Source: Anaerolineaceae bacterium
GTDB taxonomy: Bacteria > Chloroflexota > Anaerolineae > Anaerolineales > Anaerolineaceae
Length of the DNA: 14,668 nucleotides
Reading direction: 5' to 3'
Assembly: GCA_003532515.1 (NCBI GenBank)
Contig: DOEX01000087.1
Coordinates: forward strand, 1-14,668
Below the pieces are notes generated by a model. That model saw only the letters and a list, made by a program, of their open reading frames with translations, had not been told where the DNA came from and ran no database searches. The position numbers and the translations under genes were made by a program. Within the stretch, counting starts at the first letter, position 1; each line of letters begins with the position of its first letter. Below are positions 7,519 through 14,514 of this stretch, piece after piece.

Positions 7519-8061
7519 TCACCACCGATCGTACTTAACAATCTCTTCCAATGTCTTGCGAGGTTTAGCTTTCGGCTCTTCGGCAGGATAACCCACCGGG
7601 ATCACTGCTAAAACAAACTTATCTTCGGGAATCCCCAAAACCGGGCGAATACCTTCCTGTGTGAACGTCCCACACCAGCAAGCTCCCAAGCCCTGGTTGT
7701 CGACCTCCAGCAAAATATAGCTTATGGCAATAGTCGTATCCCTGATCACACGTTTTAGGTCAAATCCGCATGTTTCTTCATCCACAAACATACCGGCATA
7801 ATTTTCGCTCCGGGCACAAATGTCAGCGACCGCCACAATCACAACCGGTGCGGTGGCAATCCAAGCCTGATTATTAGTTGCTGCTGCAACCTCCTGTCGC
7901 AGACGCTCATCTTTAATCACAATGAAATGCCAGGGCTGCCTGTTGTTGCCCGAAGGCGCCAGCCGGGCAGCTTCCAAAATCTCAGTCAACTTTTCGTCTT
8001 CAACCGGTTTTTTGAGAAATTTGCGAACACTTCTACGGCGTTGAATAGGCTCAATCATCAT
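7519..8061 (-). CDS. nitroreductase family FMN oxidoreductase
   Basis: This 180-residue cytoplasmic protein has the FMN-binding start of the nitroreductase fold: RRRSVRKF at residues 8-15 and APSGNNRQPWHFIVI at 35-49. Later come DTTIAISYILLEVDNQGLGACWCG, where NfsA/NfsB-like proteins place their central helix, and VIPVGYPAEEP near the C-terminus. Such enzymes reduce nitro-compounds, quinones or other substrates with NAD(P)H, normally as FMN dimers; the substrate here is unknown. Two adjacent ATG codons are possible (8061 or 8058), and AAGGATGG (8072-8065) suits either. The gene stands alone, with a hairpin directly downstream. Confidence 0.92.
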   Translation of the reverse strand: MMIEPIQRRRSVRKFLKKPVEDEKLTEILEAARLAPSGNNRQPWHFIVIKDERLRQEVAAATNNQAWIATAPVVIVAVADICARSENYAGMFVDEETCGFDLKRVIRDTTIAISYILLEVDNQGLGACWCGTFTQEGIRPVLGIPEDKFVLAVIPVGYPAEEPKAKPRKTLEEIVKYDRW

Positions 8062-8145
8062 TCACCATCCTTTCACGAATAAGTTTAGCCTCAAAATCAA
8101 CCGCCGAACCAATCCGTAAAGGCAAATGGAAACCTCGTCTTTTGT

Positions 8146-8240
8146 GGATGAGGCGGGCTTCATCCCTACAAGATTTTATTCGCGTTATTTGATATTAGGG
8201 CTACCAACCGCCGTGCAAATTTGTAGGGGCGTGAGCCTAC
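8146..8240. repeat. two small GTAGGG-type hairpins
   Basis: GGATGA/TCATCC (8146-8151 with 8160-8165) is followed directly by CTACA, and GTAGG/CCTAC (8223-8227 with 8236-8240) begins TGTAGGGGCG. Both resemble the flagged hairpins at 2111-2181 and 7065-7090. They are short, so each alone could be chance; the shared flag is what makes a family plausible. Confidence 0.4.
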
Positions 8241-8329
8241 CACGAACCTTTTTACAGTATGATGAATCACCTCGATCAACTAAATATTTAACTGAAAAAA
8301 AATTCGTGTATCGTAAGGATCCTTCTTTT

Positions 8330-8569
8330 CGTAGGGCGAGATTGAAAGCACTATGGACTTCGTCATACGGAATCGTATAGTGCTTTCAATCCGCCTGGCG
8401 TAGCGATCTTTTAGCAGTTCAGATTGCAAAACTCTTCTGGTGTTGTGTCAAAAAGGATCAATTATGAAGTCCAAAACGAGGCCTCCCTCGAAGGTGTAGT
8501 TTGGCGGATTGAGAGCACATAGTATTCACACCATTCAAGAGAATTTAGTGCTCTTAATCTCGCCCTACG
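8330..8569. repeat. 240-bp nested inverted-repeat element (MITE-like)
   Basis: The terminal repeats CGTAGGGCGAGATTGAAAGC (8330-8349, continuing AC to 8351) and 8548-8569 match in inverted orientation at 20 of 22 positions. Within them are two further hairpins: GATTGAAAGCACTAT (8340-8354) pairs perfectly with 8377-8391, and GATTGAGAGCAC (8507-8518) pairs with 8548-8559 with one mismatch. All four arms are versions of one word. The centre (8397-8500) has no coding potential. No clear target-site duplication is visible. The size and ends suit a non-autonomous mobile element or a structured intergenic repeat. Confidence 0.65.
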
Positions 8570-8596
8570 GAATTTGTTTCTGACAAGAAAAGATGT

Positions 8597-9424
8597 TCAA
8601 AACGTCAATTGAACAGAACCAGAATCCCAACGCAACTGTCTCACCTCTGCCTGCACACCAATCAATTTCGGCAGCAAAGCTTCCAGTTTACCCTTATCCC
8701 CACTAGTCAGGAAGGTTGATTTTCCAACTTTTTTCCGCTCCGACAACAAACCCTGCCCCTCCAGTACTCTTCTCACTTGCCTGGCAACCGCTGGCGCAGG
8801 GTCAATCACCCGCACTTCCTCCCCAGCAATCTTTTTGATCAATGGGATCACGAAAGGGAAATGCGTACAGCCCATCACCAACGTATCCACCCCCTCTTTT
8901 AGCATGGGTTCCAACGCCTCTTCCAAAATTCGGCGGGTTTTGGGGGTATCCAGGTATCCTTTTTCGATTTGCTGCACCAAGCCCGGGCAGGTATTTTGAT
9001 AAAGCTGCACATCATGAGCAAAGCGTTCCACCACCGAGGCATACAACTCCCCTTGAAACGTGGAAGGGGTCGCCAAAACGCCCACTTTACCACTCAAGGT
9101 TTGTTCAGCTGCTGGTTTGACGGCTGGTTCCATACCTACAAAAGGGAAATCAGGGTACAGCGCGCGCAAATGTTTCAAGGCGGCTGCTGAGGCTGTGTTG
9201 CAGGCGATCACGATCAGCTTCGCCCCCTCGTTCATCAAGTAACGAGTCACTCCTTCTGCCAGAGATTGCACTTCTTCCAATGGGCGGAGTCCGTAGGGCA
9301 CCTTGGCTTGATCGGCAAAATACAGCAGATCTTCCTGGGGTAGCAATTCCCTAATGGCGCTCCAGACAGTCAAGCCGCCAACACCGGAATCGTAGATGCC
9401 AATCGGGGAAGCTGAATTGATCAT
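8597..9424 (-). CDS. murI: glutamate racemase
   Basis: This 275-residue cytoplasmic enzyme interconverts L- and D-glutamate for peptidoglycan. Both catalytic cysteines are present: Cys75 in VIACNTAS and Cys186 in VMGCTHFPF (with His188). The aspartate of YDSGVGGLTV (Asp12) and the segment YFADQAKVPYGLRP (35-48) are typical. Length is normal for the family. The ATG at 9424 starts exactly where the family does. TATAAT on the minus strand ends only 6 nt before this ATG, and no Shine-Dalgarno is seen, so a leaderless transcript is plausible. It lies downstream of the peptidase C26 gene with a 96-bp gap. Its presence implies peptidoglycan, or at least D-Glu, synthesis in the host. Confidence 0.96.
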   Translation of the reverse strand: MINSASPIGIYDSGVGGLTVWSAIRELLPQEDLLYFADQAKVPYGLRPLEEVQSLAEGVTRYLMNEGAKLIVIACNTASAAALKHLRALYPDFPFVGMEPAVKPAAEQTLSGKVGVLATPSTFQGELYASVVERFAHDVQLYQNTCPGLVQQIEKGYLDTPKTRRILEEALEPMLKEGVDTLVMGCTHFPFVIPLIKKIAGEEVRVIDPAPAVARQVRRVLEGQGLLSERKKVGKSTFLTSGDKGKLEALLPKLIGVQAEVRQLRWDSGSVQLTF

Positions 9425-9430
9425 GGGTTA

Positions 9431-9436
9431 ATTATA
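9431..9436 (-). promoter_or_regulatory. candidate -10 box of murI
   Basis: TATAAT is read on the minus strand, 6 nt upstream of the murI ATG. No good -35 match lies 17-18 bp further upstream (sequence around 9460-9454 gives AAACCA or AACCAT). If used, transcription would start at or next to the start codon. Confidence 0.4.
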
Positions 9437-9520
9437 GTCTTGCTTGGAGTGAGATGGTTTATATATTCCAAGCCCACCCCCAAACCCCCTTCCCAAAATG
9501 GGGTCGCAAGATGTAACCCT

Positions 9521-10243
9521 TTATTTATTTTTACACTCATTAATGAATGCTTGATATAAATTTCTCATCGGCTGCTGGTCTTGGAGCCATTCCGGATGCC
9601 ACTGTACGCCGATCACAAAATGTTTGTTTGAGTGTTCTATTGCCTCAATAACGCCATCTGTGGCGTATGCAACAATCCTCAATTGATCTGCAACCTGGTT
9701 AACGGACTGGTGATGCAGGCTGTTTGTGCGCAGTTCGGGCGTTCCCAAAATTTCTGCCAAATGAGAATCTTTTGATACGGAAACATCGTGTACCAATTTA
9801 TTCCGTTTGTGGGTTGGCCACCAATCGTGTTTTTCTGCCTTGGGCAACTGGGTGGCGATGTCAACATAAAGCGTGCCTCCGTAAGCCACATTCAAAACCT
9901 GGGTCCCCCGACAAACGGTTAACAATGGCTTATCTTGCTCAACAACCTGCCTGACCAAAGCCAGCTCGAAGGCATCCCGCTCAGGGTTGACCCCATAGAC
10001 GCGGTCGTGGCTTTGCTCCCCATACAAAAGTGGGTCAAGGTCGCCCCCACCGGTAAGGTAAAAGCCGTCAAACTGTGCCACCAGCGCAGGCACTTCTTCC
10101 AAAGGGATGGCAGATGGCAACAAAACAGGCAGTCCACCCGCCGCTAAAACCGCGTCGATGTCCACCTTTCGGCTCTGGTAGGTTGGTGAACCAGTCTTAC
10201 TTTCAAATCGTGCTGCCACTAAGGCTATGCTGGGTCGGATCAT
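9521..10243 (-). CDS. class-I glutamine amidotransferase-like hydrolase (peptidase C26, PuuD-like)
   Basis: This 240-residue cytoplasmic protein carries the triad of the family: nucleophile Cys111 in LTVCRGTQVLNVAYGGTL, and His216 and Glu218 in VQWHPEW. FYLTGGGDLDPLLYG (61-75) and NPERDAFELAL (86-96) are typical of gamma-glutamyl-gamma-aminobutyrate hydrolases and related enzymes that cleave gamma-glutamyl bonds. The exact substrate is not set by these motifs, and no putrescine-pathway neighbours are present. The ATG at 10243 has AAGAGGT (10256-10250) 6 nt upstream. The gene begins 23 bp beyond the rplS terminator hairpin, so it is expressed either by read-through or from a promoter overlapping that hairpin. 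Confidence 0.92.
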   Translation of the reverse strand: MIRPSIALVAARFESKTGSPTYQSRKVDIDAVLAAGGLPVLLPSAIPLEEVPALVAQFDGFYLTGGGDLDPLLYGEQSHDRVYGVNPERDAFELALVRQVVEQDKPLLTVCRGTQVLNVAYGGTLYVDIATQLPKAEKHDWWPTHKRNKLVHDVSVSKDSHLAEILGTPELRTNSLHHQSVNQVADQLRIVAYATDGVIEAIEHSNKHFVIGVQWHPEWLQDQQPMRNLYQAFINECKNK

Positions 10244-10260
10244 CCATTTACCTCTTGGTT

Positions 10261-10299
10261 AAAATAAAAAGCCTTCAACGTAGAAACGAGAAGGCTTTT
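10261..10299 (-). terminator. rplS terminator
   Basis: A 10-bp stem AAAAGCCTTC (10267-10276) / GAAGGCTTTT (10290-10299) has a 13-nt loop. On the minus strand it is followed by TATTTT after the T-rich arm, and it starts 35 nt after the rplS stop codon. Confidence 0.85.
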
Positions 10300-10333
10300 A
10301 AGCTCAGAGAACAAAATGTTCCCTCGGCACAGA

Positions 10334-10684
10334 CTAAAAACGCTGCTTCAAGCGTGCGCTCTTACCAGTGCGTTCGCGCAGGAAGTAAAGCCGGGCCCGG
10401 CGAACTTTGTTATGGCGTTCCACCACGACCTTGGCAATGCGAGGGGAATTGAACAGGAAGGTGCGCTCCACGCCAATACCATTGCTGGCAACACGGCGGA
10501 CGGTGAAACTGGCATCGTTGCCATTTCCACGTACATACAAAACCACACCCTTAAATTCCTGGATGCGTTCGCGATCGCCTTCCTTGATTTTCATGTGGAC
10601 ACTGACGTTATCGCCAGGGAACAGATCAGGAATGTTTACATTCTTTTCAGCTTGCACAGACTTCAATAATTCTGCATGATTCAT
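10334..10684 (-). CDS. rplS: 50S ribosomal protein L19
   Basis: This 116-residue protein is a normal length for L19, a component of the large subunit at the interface with the 30S subunit. Recognisable segments are IPDLFPGDNVSVHMKIKEGDRERIQEFKG, the GIGVERTFLFNSPRIAKVVVERHNKVRRARLYFLRERTGKSARLK block and the basic C-terminus. The ATG at 10684 is preceded by GGAAGGG (10698-10692) with 7-nt spacing and gives the family start MNHAELL; an upstream GTG at 10705 would add unrelated residues. It has a private promoter and terminator here, rather than lying in the rpsP-rimM-trmD-rplS cluster seen in many bacteria. Confidence 0.97.
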   Translation of the reverse strand: MNHAELLKSVQAEKNVNIPDLFPGDNVSVHMKIKEGDRERIQEFKGVVLYVRGNGNDASFTVRRVASNGIGVERTFLFNSPRIAKVVVERHNKVRRARLYFLRERTGKSARLKQRF

Positions 10685-10744
10685 GGCACTACCCTTCCAA
10701 CTCACGTAATTATGCGCCTCCAGGTTCTTTGGACGCGGAGAGTG

Positions 10745-10774
10745 AGTATATCAATAATCTGGCGATCTTGTCAA
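10745..10774 (-). promoter_or_regulatory. strong sigma-70-type promoter of rplS
   Basis: On the minus strand, a perfect TTGACA (10774-10769) and TATACT (10750-10745) are separated by 18 bp. The predicted leader to the rplS ATG is about 55 nt and contains the GGAAGGG ribosome binding site. Confidence 0.85.
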
Positions 10775-11009
10775 GCAATTTTCCTATTTGTAAGAGTAAC
10801 TAAAGAACCCAGTAATATTATCAAAGTGATTTCTCATCAACTTCACCTAAATTCGCTTCGGGATAATATATTTTTACTGTCATGGGAGAAGTAAACACAG
10901 TGAAAGTTTCGCCCAAGGAGTTTTCGAAAGTTGAAAAAAAAGCTGATACCAGCAAAGTTTAGGATATCATCAACTTCTTGCAATTGAACCTGATGACTAA
11001 CGATAGGTT

Positions 11010-11018
11010 TGATACAAT
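11010..11018 (+). promoter_or_regulatory. candidate extended -10 promoter of the channel gene
   Basis: TGATACAAT gives a TGN extension plus the TACAAT hexamer, the same form as before the mgtC-like gene. It is 32 nt before the ATG. No good -35 lies at 16-18 bp, which is tolerated by extended -10 promoters. Confidence 0.4.
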
Positions 11019-11050
11019 TCATCCACAATACTGGCACGAAAGGGGTTGAT

Positions 11051-12955
11051 ATGGAAGAAAAGATCACACTGAAAGATAAACTTCAATACAGAATCGACAA
11101 CATGTTTTCACGAGGTTCTGGTGTCCTGATCTTCTGGTTGGCAATTCTATCATTTCTTATTGTGTTTATTGCAGCGGTCATATTGGTTCTGTTAAAAATC
11201 TCACCGGCTGGTGAGGACGTGCCGAAGATGAGTGAAGCTCTTTGGATGAGCCTTATGCGTACACTTGATCCTGGCACCATGGGTGGTGATCAAGGCTGGG
11301 GTTTTCGCTTGATGATGCTTTTGGTAACTTTGGGTGGCATTTTTATCTTCAGTGCATTGATCGGCATTATCAGCAACGGTCTTCAAGGTCGCCTTGAAGC
11401 ACTCGGTCAGGGTCGCTCCCGGGTGATTGAGAATGGTCATACGGTTATCCTGGGCTGGAATGACCAGGTGTTCACCATGGTGGAGGAACTATGTTGGGCG
11501 AATGCCAACCAAGCCAATAGGTGCATTGTCATCATGGGAGATGAGAATAAAAGTTTGATGGAACAGCAAGTTCGTGAAAGGGTGCCCAATATCAATCACA
11601 CACGTATAGTTTGCCGAACCGGATCACCTATGGATGCCTCTTCGCTGGCAATATTAAGTCTGGCAAATGCCAGATCTATTATTATCCTCTCACCTGGCGA
11701 TGAAGATCCGGACGCTGATGTATTGAAAATAGTCCTGGCGATCAAGCGGGCTCCTGTTCCTCCGGGCACTAAATACCATATAGTGGCTCAACTCCGTAAT
11801 AATAAGAATTCCACCATTGCCCAAGTCGTAGGGGGCGATGAAGTGGAATGGATGTTGACTGAGGATATTGTTGCCAAGGTGGTAGCCCAGACCTGTCACA
11901 AATCCGGTCTTTCTTTGATCTACACCGATCTAACGGACTTCTCAGGTGACGAGATATATTTTTTTACACACCCAGATTTGGAAGGAAAAACCTTTGGGGA
12001 GATTCTGACCCTTTTTGAGAAAAATGCTGTTATGGGAATCCAAAAAACTGGGCTGGCACCTCAATTAAATCCACCGATGGAGACGTTGATTGAAACTGGT
12101 GATCAGATATTCTTGCTTGCTCCAGATGACGACAGGATCTACCTGTCCAGAGAGCAAGTCGATCTAATTGATCCTACCGAGATACAAAATAAAAAAGAGG
12201 TTTCTAAAAAAGCTGCAACAGTGCTGATATTGGGTTGGAATCGCCATGCCGCCAAGATCCTGAGAGAATTAGATAACTACCTGGGCAGCAGGTCAAGTAT
12301 CCTGGTAATCGCCAATATTGAACTGGTCAAACAGGATGCTTCATGGGGGGACCTCAAATTAAAAAATTCAAAGGTTATCTTTCGAAATGGCGTTACCACT
12401 GAACGGCAGATGTTGGATGCCTTGGGTCTCTCCAAATTTAACCACGTCATAATTCTCAGTTACAACGATTGCTTGACAAGACAGGTTGCCGATTCCAAAA
12501 CATTGATCACATTACTTCACCTTCGCGACATCTCGGCACATTGTCCACAATGCAATTATTCAATCGTCAGTGAGATCCTTGATATCCGCAACCGTAACCT
12601 GGCTGAAGGCTCAAGAGCTGATGATTTCATTGTCAGCGATAAACTAATAAGCTTGCTGATTAGTCAGGTATCAGAGACCAAAGCCCTAAATGCGGTATTT
12701 GCGGATATTTTCAATGTTGATGGATCGGAGATCTGTTTAAAGCCAGCTTCGGTCTATATCCGTCTTAATCATCCTGTTAACTTCTATACTATTGTTGAAT
12801 CCGCACGCCAAAAAGGACAGGTGGCGCTTGGTTACCGGCTGGCAGCAAACGTAACCGATTCTGAAAAATCATATGGTATCGTGTTAAATCCAATGAAATC
12901 TTCAATGGTCCAATTTACTGAGGCTGATAAAATCATTGTTTTGGCAGAAGACTAA
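11051..12955 (+). CDS. CASTOR/POLLUX (DMI1)-type ion channel with RCK domains
   Basis: This 634-residue membrane protein has TM1 at about residues 25-48, a pore-loop region at about 61-82 (SEALWMSLMRTLDPGTMGGD) and TM2 at about 86-110. A long cytoplasmic part follows with two Rossmann-like RCK units, one starting near residue 129 (HTVILGWNDQVFTMVEEL) and one near 388 (ATVLILGWNRHAAKILREL). This layout and the GWN glycine motifs match the CASTOR/POLLUX/SYM8 family, whose plant members are nuclear-envelope cation channels; bacterial homologues are poorly studied. There is no classical TVGYG potassium filter, so ion selectivity is open. The ATG at 11051 is chosen for AAAGGGG (11039-11045) 5 nt upstream; a TTG at 11009 overlaps the -10 box. 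A shared hairpin lies between this gene and the converging trpB. Confidence 0.85.
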   Translation: MEEKITLKDKLQYRIDNMFSRGSGVLIFWLAILSFLIVFIAAVILVLLKISPAGEDVPKMSEALWMSLMRTLDPGTMGGDQGWGFRLMMLLVTLGGIFIFSALIGIISNGLQGRLEALGQGRSRVIENGHTVILGWNDQVFTMVEELCWANANQANRCIVIMGDENKSLMEQQVRERVPNINHTRIVCRTGSPMDASSLAILSLANARSIIILSPGDEDPDADVLKIVLAIKRAPVPPGTKYHIVAQLRNNKNSTIAQVVGGDEVEWMLTEDIVAKVVAQTCHKSGLSLIYTDLTDFSGDEIYFFTHPDLEGKTFGEILTLFEKNAVMGIQKTGLAPQLNPPMETLIETGDQIFLLAPDDDRIYLSREQVDLIDPTEIQNKKEVSKKAATVLILGWNRHAAKILRELDNYLGSRSSILVIANIELVKQDASWGDLKLKNSKVIFRNGVTTERQMLDALGLSKFNHVIILSYNDCLTRQVADSKTLITLLHLRDISAHCPQCNYSIVSEILDIRNRNLAEGSRADDFIVSDKLISLLISQVSETKALNAVFADIFNVDGSEICLKPASVYIRLNHPVNFYTIVESARQKGQVALGYRLAANVTDSEKSYGIVLNPMKSSMVQFTEADKIIVLAED

Positions 12956-13064
12956 AAAAAGCAGAATCTTTTTTCTTCTGACTGATCTGTAAGGCGCATG
13001 AAGATCATTTTGTTGGTGTCTTGTTAGCTGGCATTTACGCCACCCGCCTTACTAATTCTTAGTA

Positions 13065-13093
13065 GGAAAACCCGGCGTTTAGCCGGGTTTTCC
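13065..13093. terminator. bidirectional terminator between the channel gene and trpB
   Basis: A perfect 12-bp stem GGAAAACCCGGC (13065-13076) / GCCGGGTTTTCC (13082-13093) has a 5-nt loop. The A/T runs inside the arms give a T-rich 3' arm on either strand, which suits two converging genes (stops at 12955 and 13127). Confidence 0.8.
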
Positions 13094-13126
13094 TTGGTAG
13101 AGCAATAGTATTGATGAATTCCTAGG

Positions 13127-14499
13127 CTACATTTTTACCTTCGGCAGGCGGGTAGAAAGCCCTTCAAGTTGGGCGTCCTCAACTTTACCGTTTGTCATTC
13201 CGTTGTGCAGGTATTGATCATAGGCAGATAGATCCAAAAAGCCGTGCCCGGAGAGGTTGAAGAGGATTACGCGTTTTTCACCTTTTTCTTTTGCGTCAAG
13301 AGCTTCATCGATAGCAGTTCGGATGGCGTGTGCTGATTCAGGCGCTGGCAAAATACTTCAGCGCGCATAAACTGGATCGCGGCGTCAAAAACGGGGCGCT
13401 GTTCCACCGCCACAGCTTCAATCAGCCCGGCGTTATACAACCCGCTCAAGATTGGTGCCATACCATGATACCGAAGACCACCAGCGTGGATCGGGTCAGG
13501 AATAAAATCGCTTCCCAGGGTATACATTTTGAGAATTGGCACAATCCCAGCGGTATCGCCATAATCAAATCCGTAAGTGCCCCTGGTAAGGCTGGGTGTT
13601 GCAGTGGGTTCAACCGCTAAAAACCGTGTTTGCCGCTCTCCTTTCAGCTTTTCCCTCAGGAAAGGAAACGCCAACCCAGAGAAGTTAGACCCACCGCCCA
13701 CACATCCGATGACCACATCCGGGTATTCCCCTGCTAAATCCATCTGCTTTAAGGCTTCTTCGCCAATGACGGTTTGGTGCAGCATAACGTGGTTTAGCAC
13801 CGATCCAAGCCCATACTTTTTCTTCCCACCAGACTCTGCAGCCACCTCTACAGCTTCAGAAATGGCGATTACTAATGATCCGGGATGGTCGGAGCGCTGT
13901 TCCAGGTAGCTCCTGCCAATTTTCGTGGAAGGGGATGGACTGGGATAAATTTGGGCACCATAAGATTCCATGATGATCCGACGATATGGTTTAGCCAGAT
14001 AAGAGGCATTGACCATATACACTTCCACGTCGATATCAAACATCTTGCAAGCCATCGCCAGGGCAGTTCCCCACTGACCGGCCCCGGTCTCGGTTGTCAT
14101 GGCGTGGGTTCCGCTGATTTTGTTAAAAAACGCTTGCGGAATGGCAGAATTGAGTTTGTGGGAGCCAGCCGGAGATTCGCCTTCAAATTTGAAATAGATA
14201 TGGGCAGGAGTATCCAGTTCTTTTTCAAGACGGCGTGCCCGGATCAAGGAAGTTGGTCGGTAGAGTTTATAGATTTCGCGTACTTCCTCAGGGATGGGCA
14301 CGTAACGTTCCATGGTTGTCTCCTGCTCGATCAAAGCAAGCGGAAAGAGGGTTGCAAGGGCGTCCTTTGTGATCAGTTCTTTGGTGACAGGGTTAAATAC
14401 AGGAGTTGGTGCAACGGGGCTATCAGCGTTCATGTTGTACCAGAAACGCGGAATATCACTTTCATGTAATTGGAATCGGGTTTGTTCTTGGTCTTTCAT
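13127..14499 (-). CDS. trpB: tryptophan synthase beta chain, TrpB2 type, with a one-base frameshift
   Basis: The enzyme joins indole and serine using pyridoxal phosphate. Lys115 in GESPAGSHKLNSA is the PLP lysine, Glu137 lies in TETGAGQWG, and GCVGGGSN (265-272) binds the cofactor phosphate. The long N-terminus and the ESPAGSHK form indicate the TrpB2 group, often found without an adjacent trpA; none is seen here. The frame from ATG 14499 (GAGGAG at 14512-14507, 7 nt upstream) reads family sequence through Glu381 (13359-13357), then drifts into unrelated residues and ends at 13267. The next frame picks up at once with ILPAPESAHAIRTAIDEAL and runs to TAG at 13127. Adding one base at 13356/13357 restores E-G-I-L and a 457-residue protein. 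The remaining sequence is undamaged, so a sequencing error or a very recent mutation is likely. A T-box leader lies upstream. Confidence 0.9.
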
Positions 14500-14514
14500 G
14501 GCATTTCTCCTCGG

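Larger units (their letters stand above)
8062..8596. other. 535-bp non-coding region with hairpins and an inverted-repeat element
   Basis: This gap lies between the nitroreductase start and the murI stop. It contains small hairpins GGATGA/TCATCC (8146-8151 with 8160-8165) and GTAGG/CCTAC (8223-8227 with 8236-8240), then an AT-rich stretch (8265-8310) and the nested inverted-repeat element at 8330-8569. A frame open over 8126-8380 has no ribosome binding site and crosses these repeats, so I do not call a gene. The nitroreductase promoter should lie near 8075-8125 but was not resolved. Confidence 0.55.
10685..11050. other. divergent intergenic region between rplS and the channel gene
   Basis: These 366 bp hold the rplS leader and promoter on the minus strand and the channel-gene promoter on the plus strand. 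The middle (10780-10980) is AT-rich. It contains an ATG-to-TAG frame of 26 codons at 10882-10962 without a convincing ribosome binding site. No RNA gene or repeat was recognised. Confidence 0.5.

Noticed and set aside
7172..7591. A 139-codon plus-strand frame
   Set aside because: It crosses two repeat families and runs into the nitroreductase gene on the opposite strand, with no ribosome binding site or recognisable protein motif.
8126..8380. An 84-codon plus-strand frame before the inverted-repeat element
   Set aside because: It spans two small hairpins and the first arm pair of the 240-bp element and lacks a ribosome binding site, so it is most likely chance.
10882..10962. A 26-codon frame (MGEVNTVKVSPKEF...) in the rplS/channel gap
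   Set aside because: No convincing ribosome binding site and no known relative; the lysine-rich composition can come from AT-rich spacer. It could be re-examined if conserved in relatives.
13127..13351. A separate small gene downstream of trpB
   Set aside because: Its sequence is the C-terminal end of TrpB2 and joins the upstream frame after a one-base correction, so it is part of trpB, not an independent gene.
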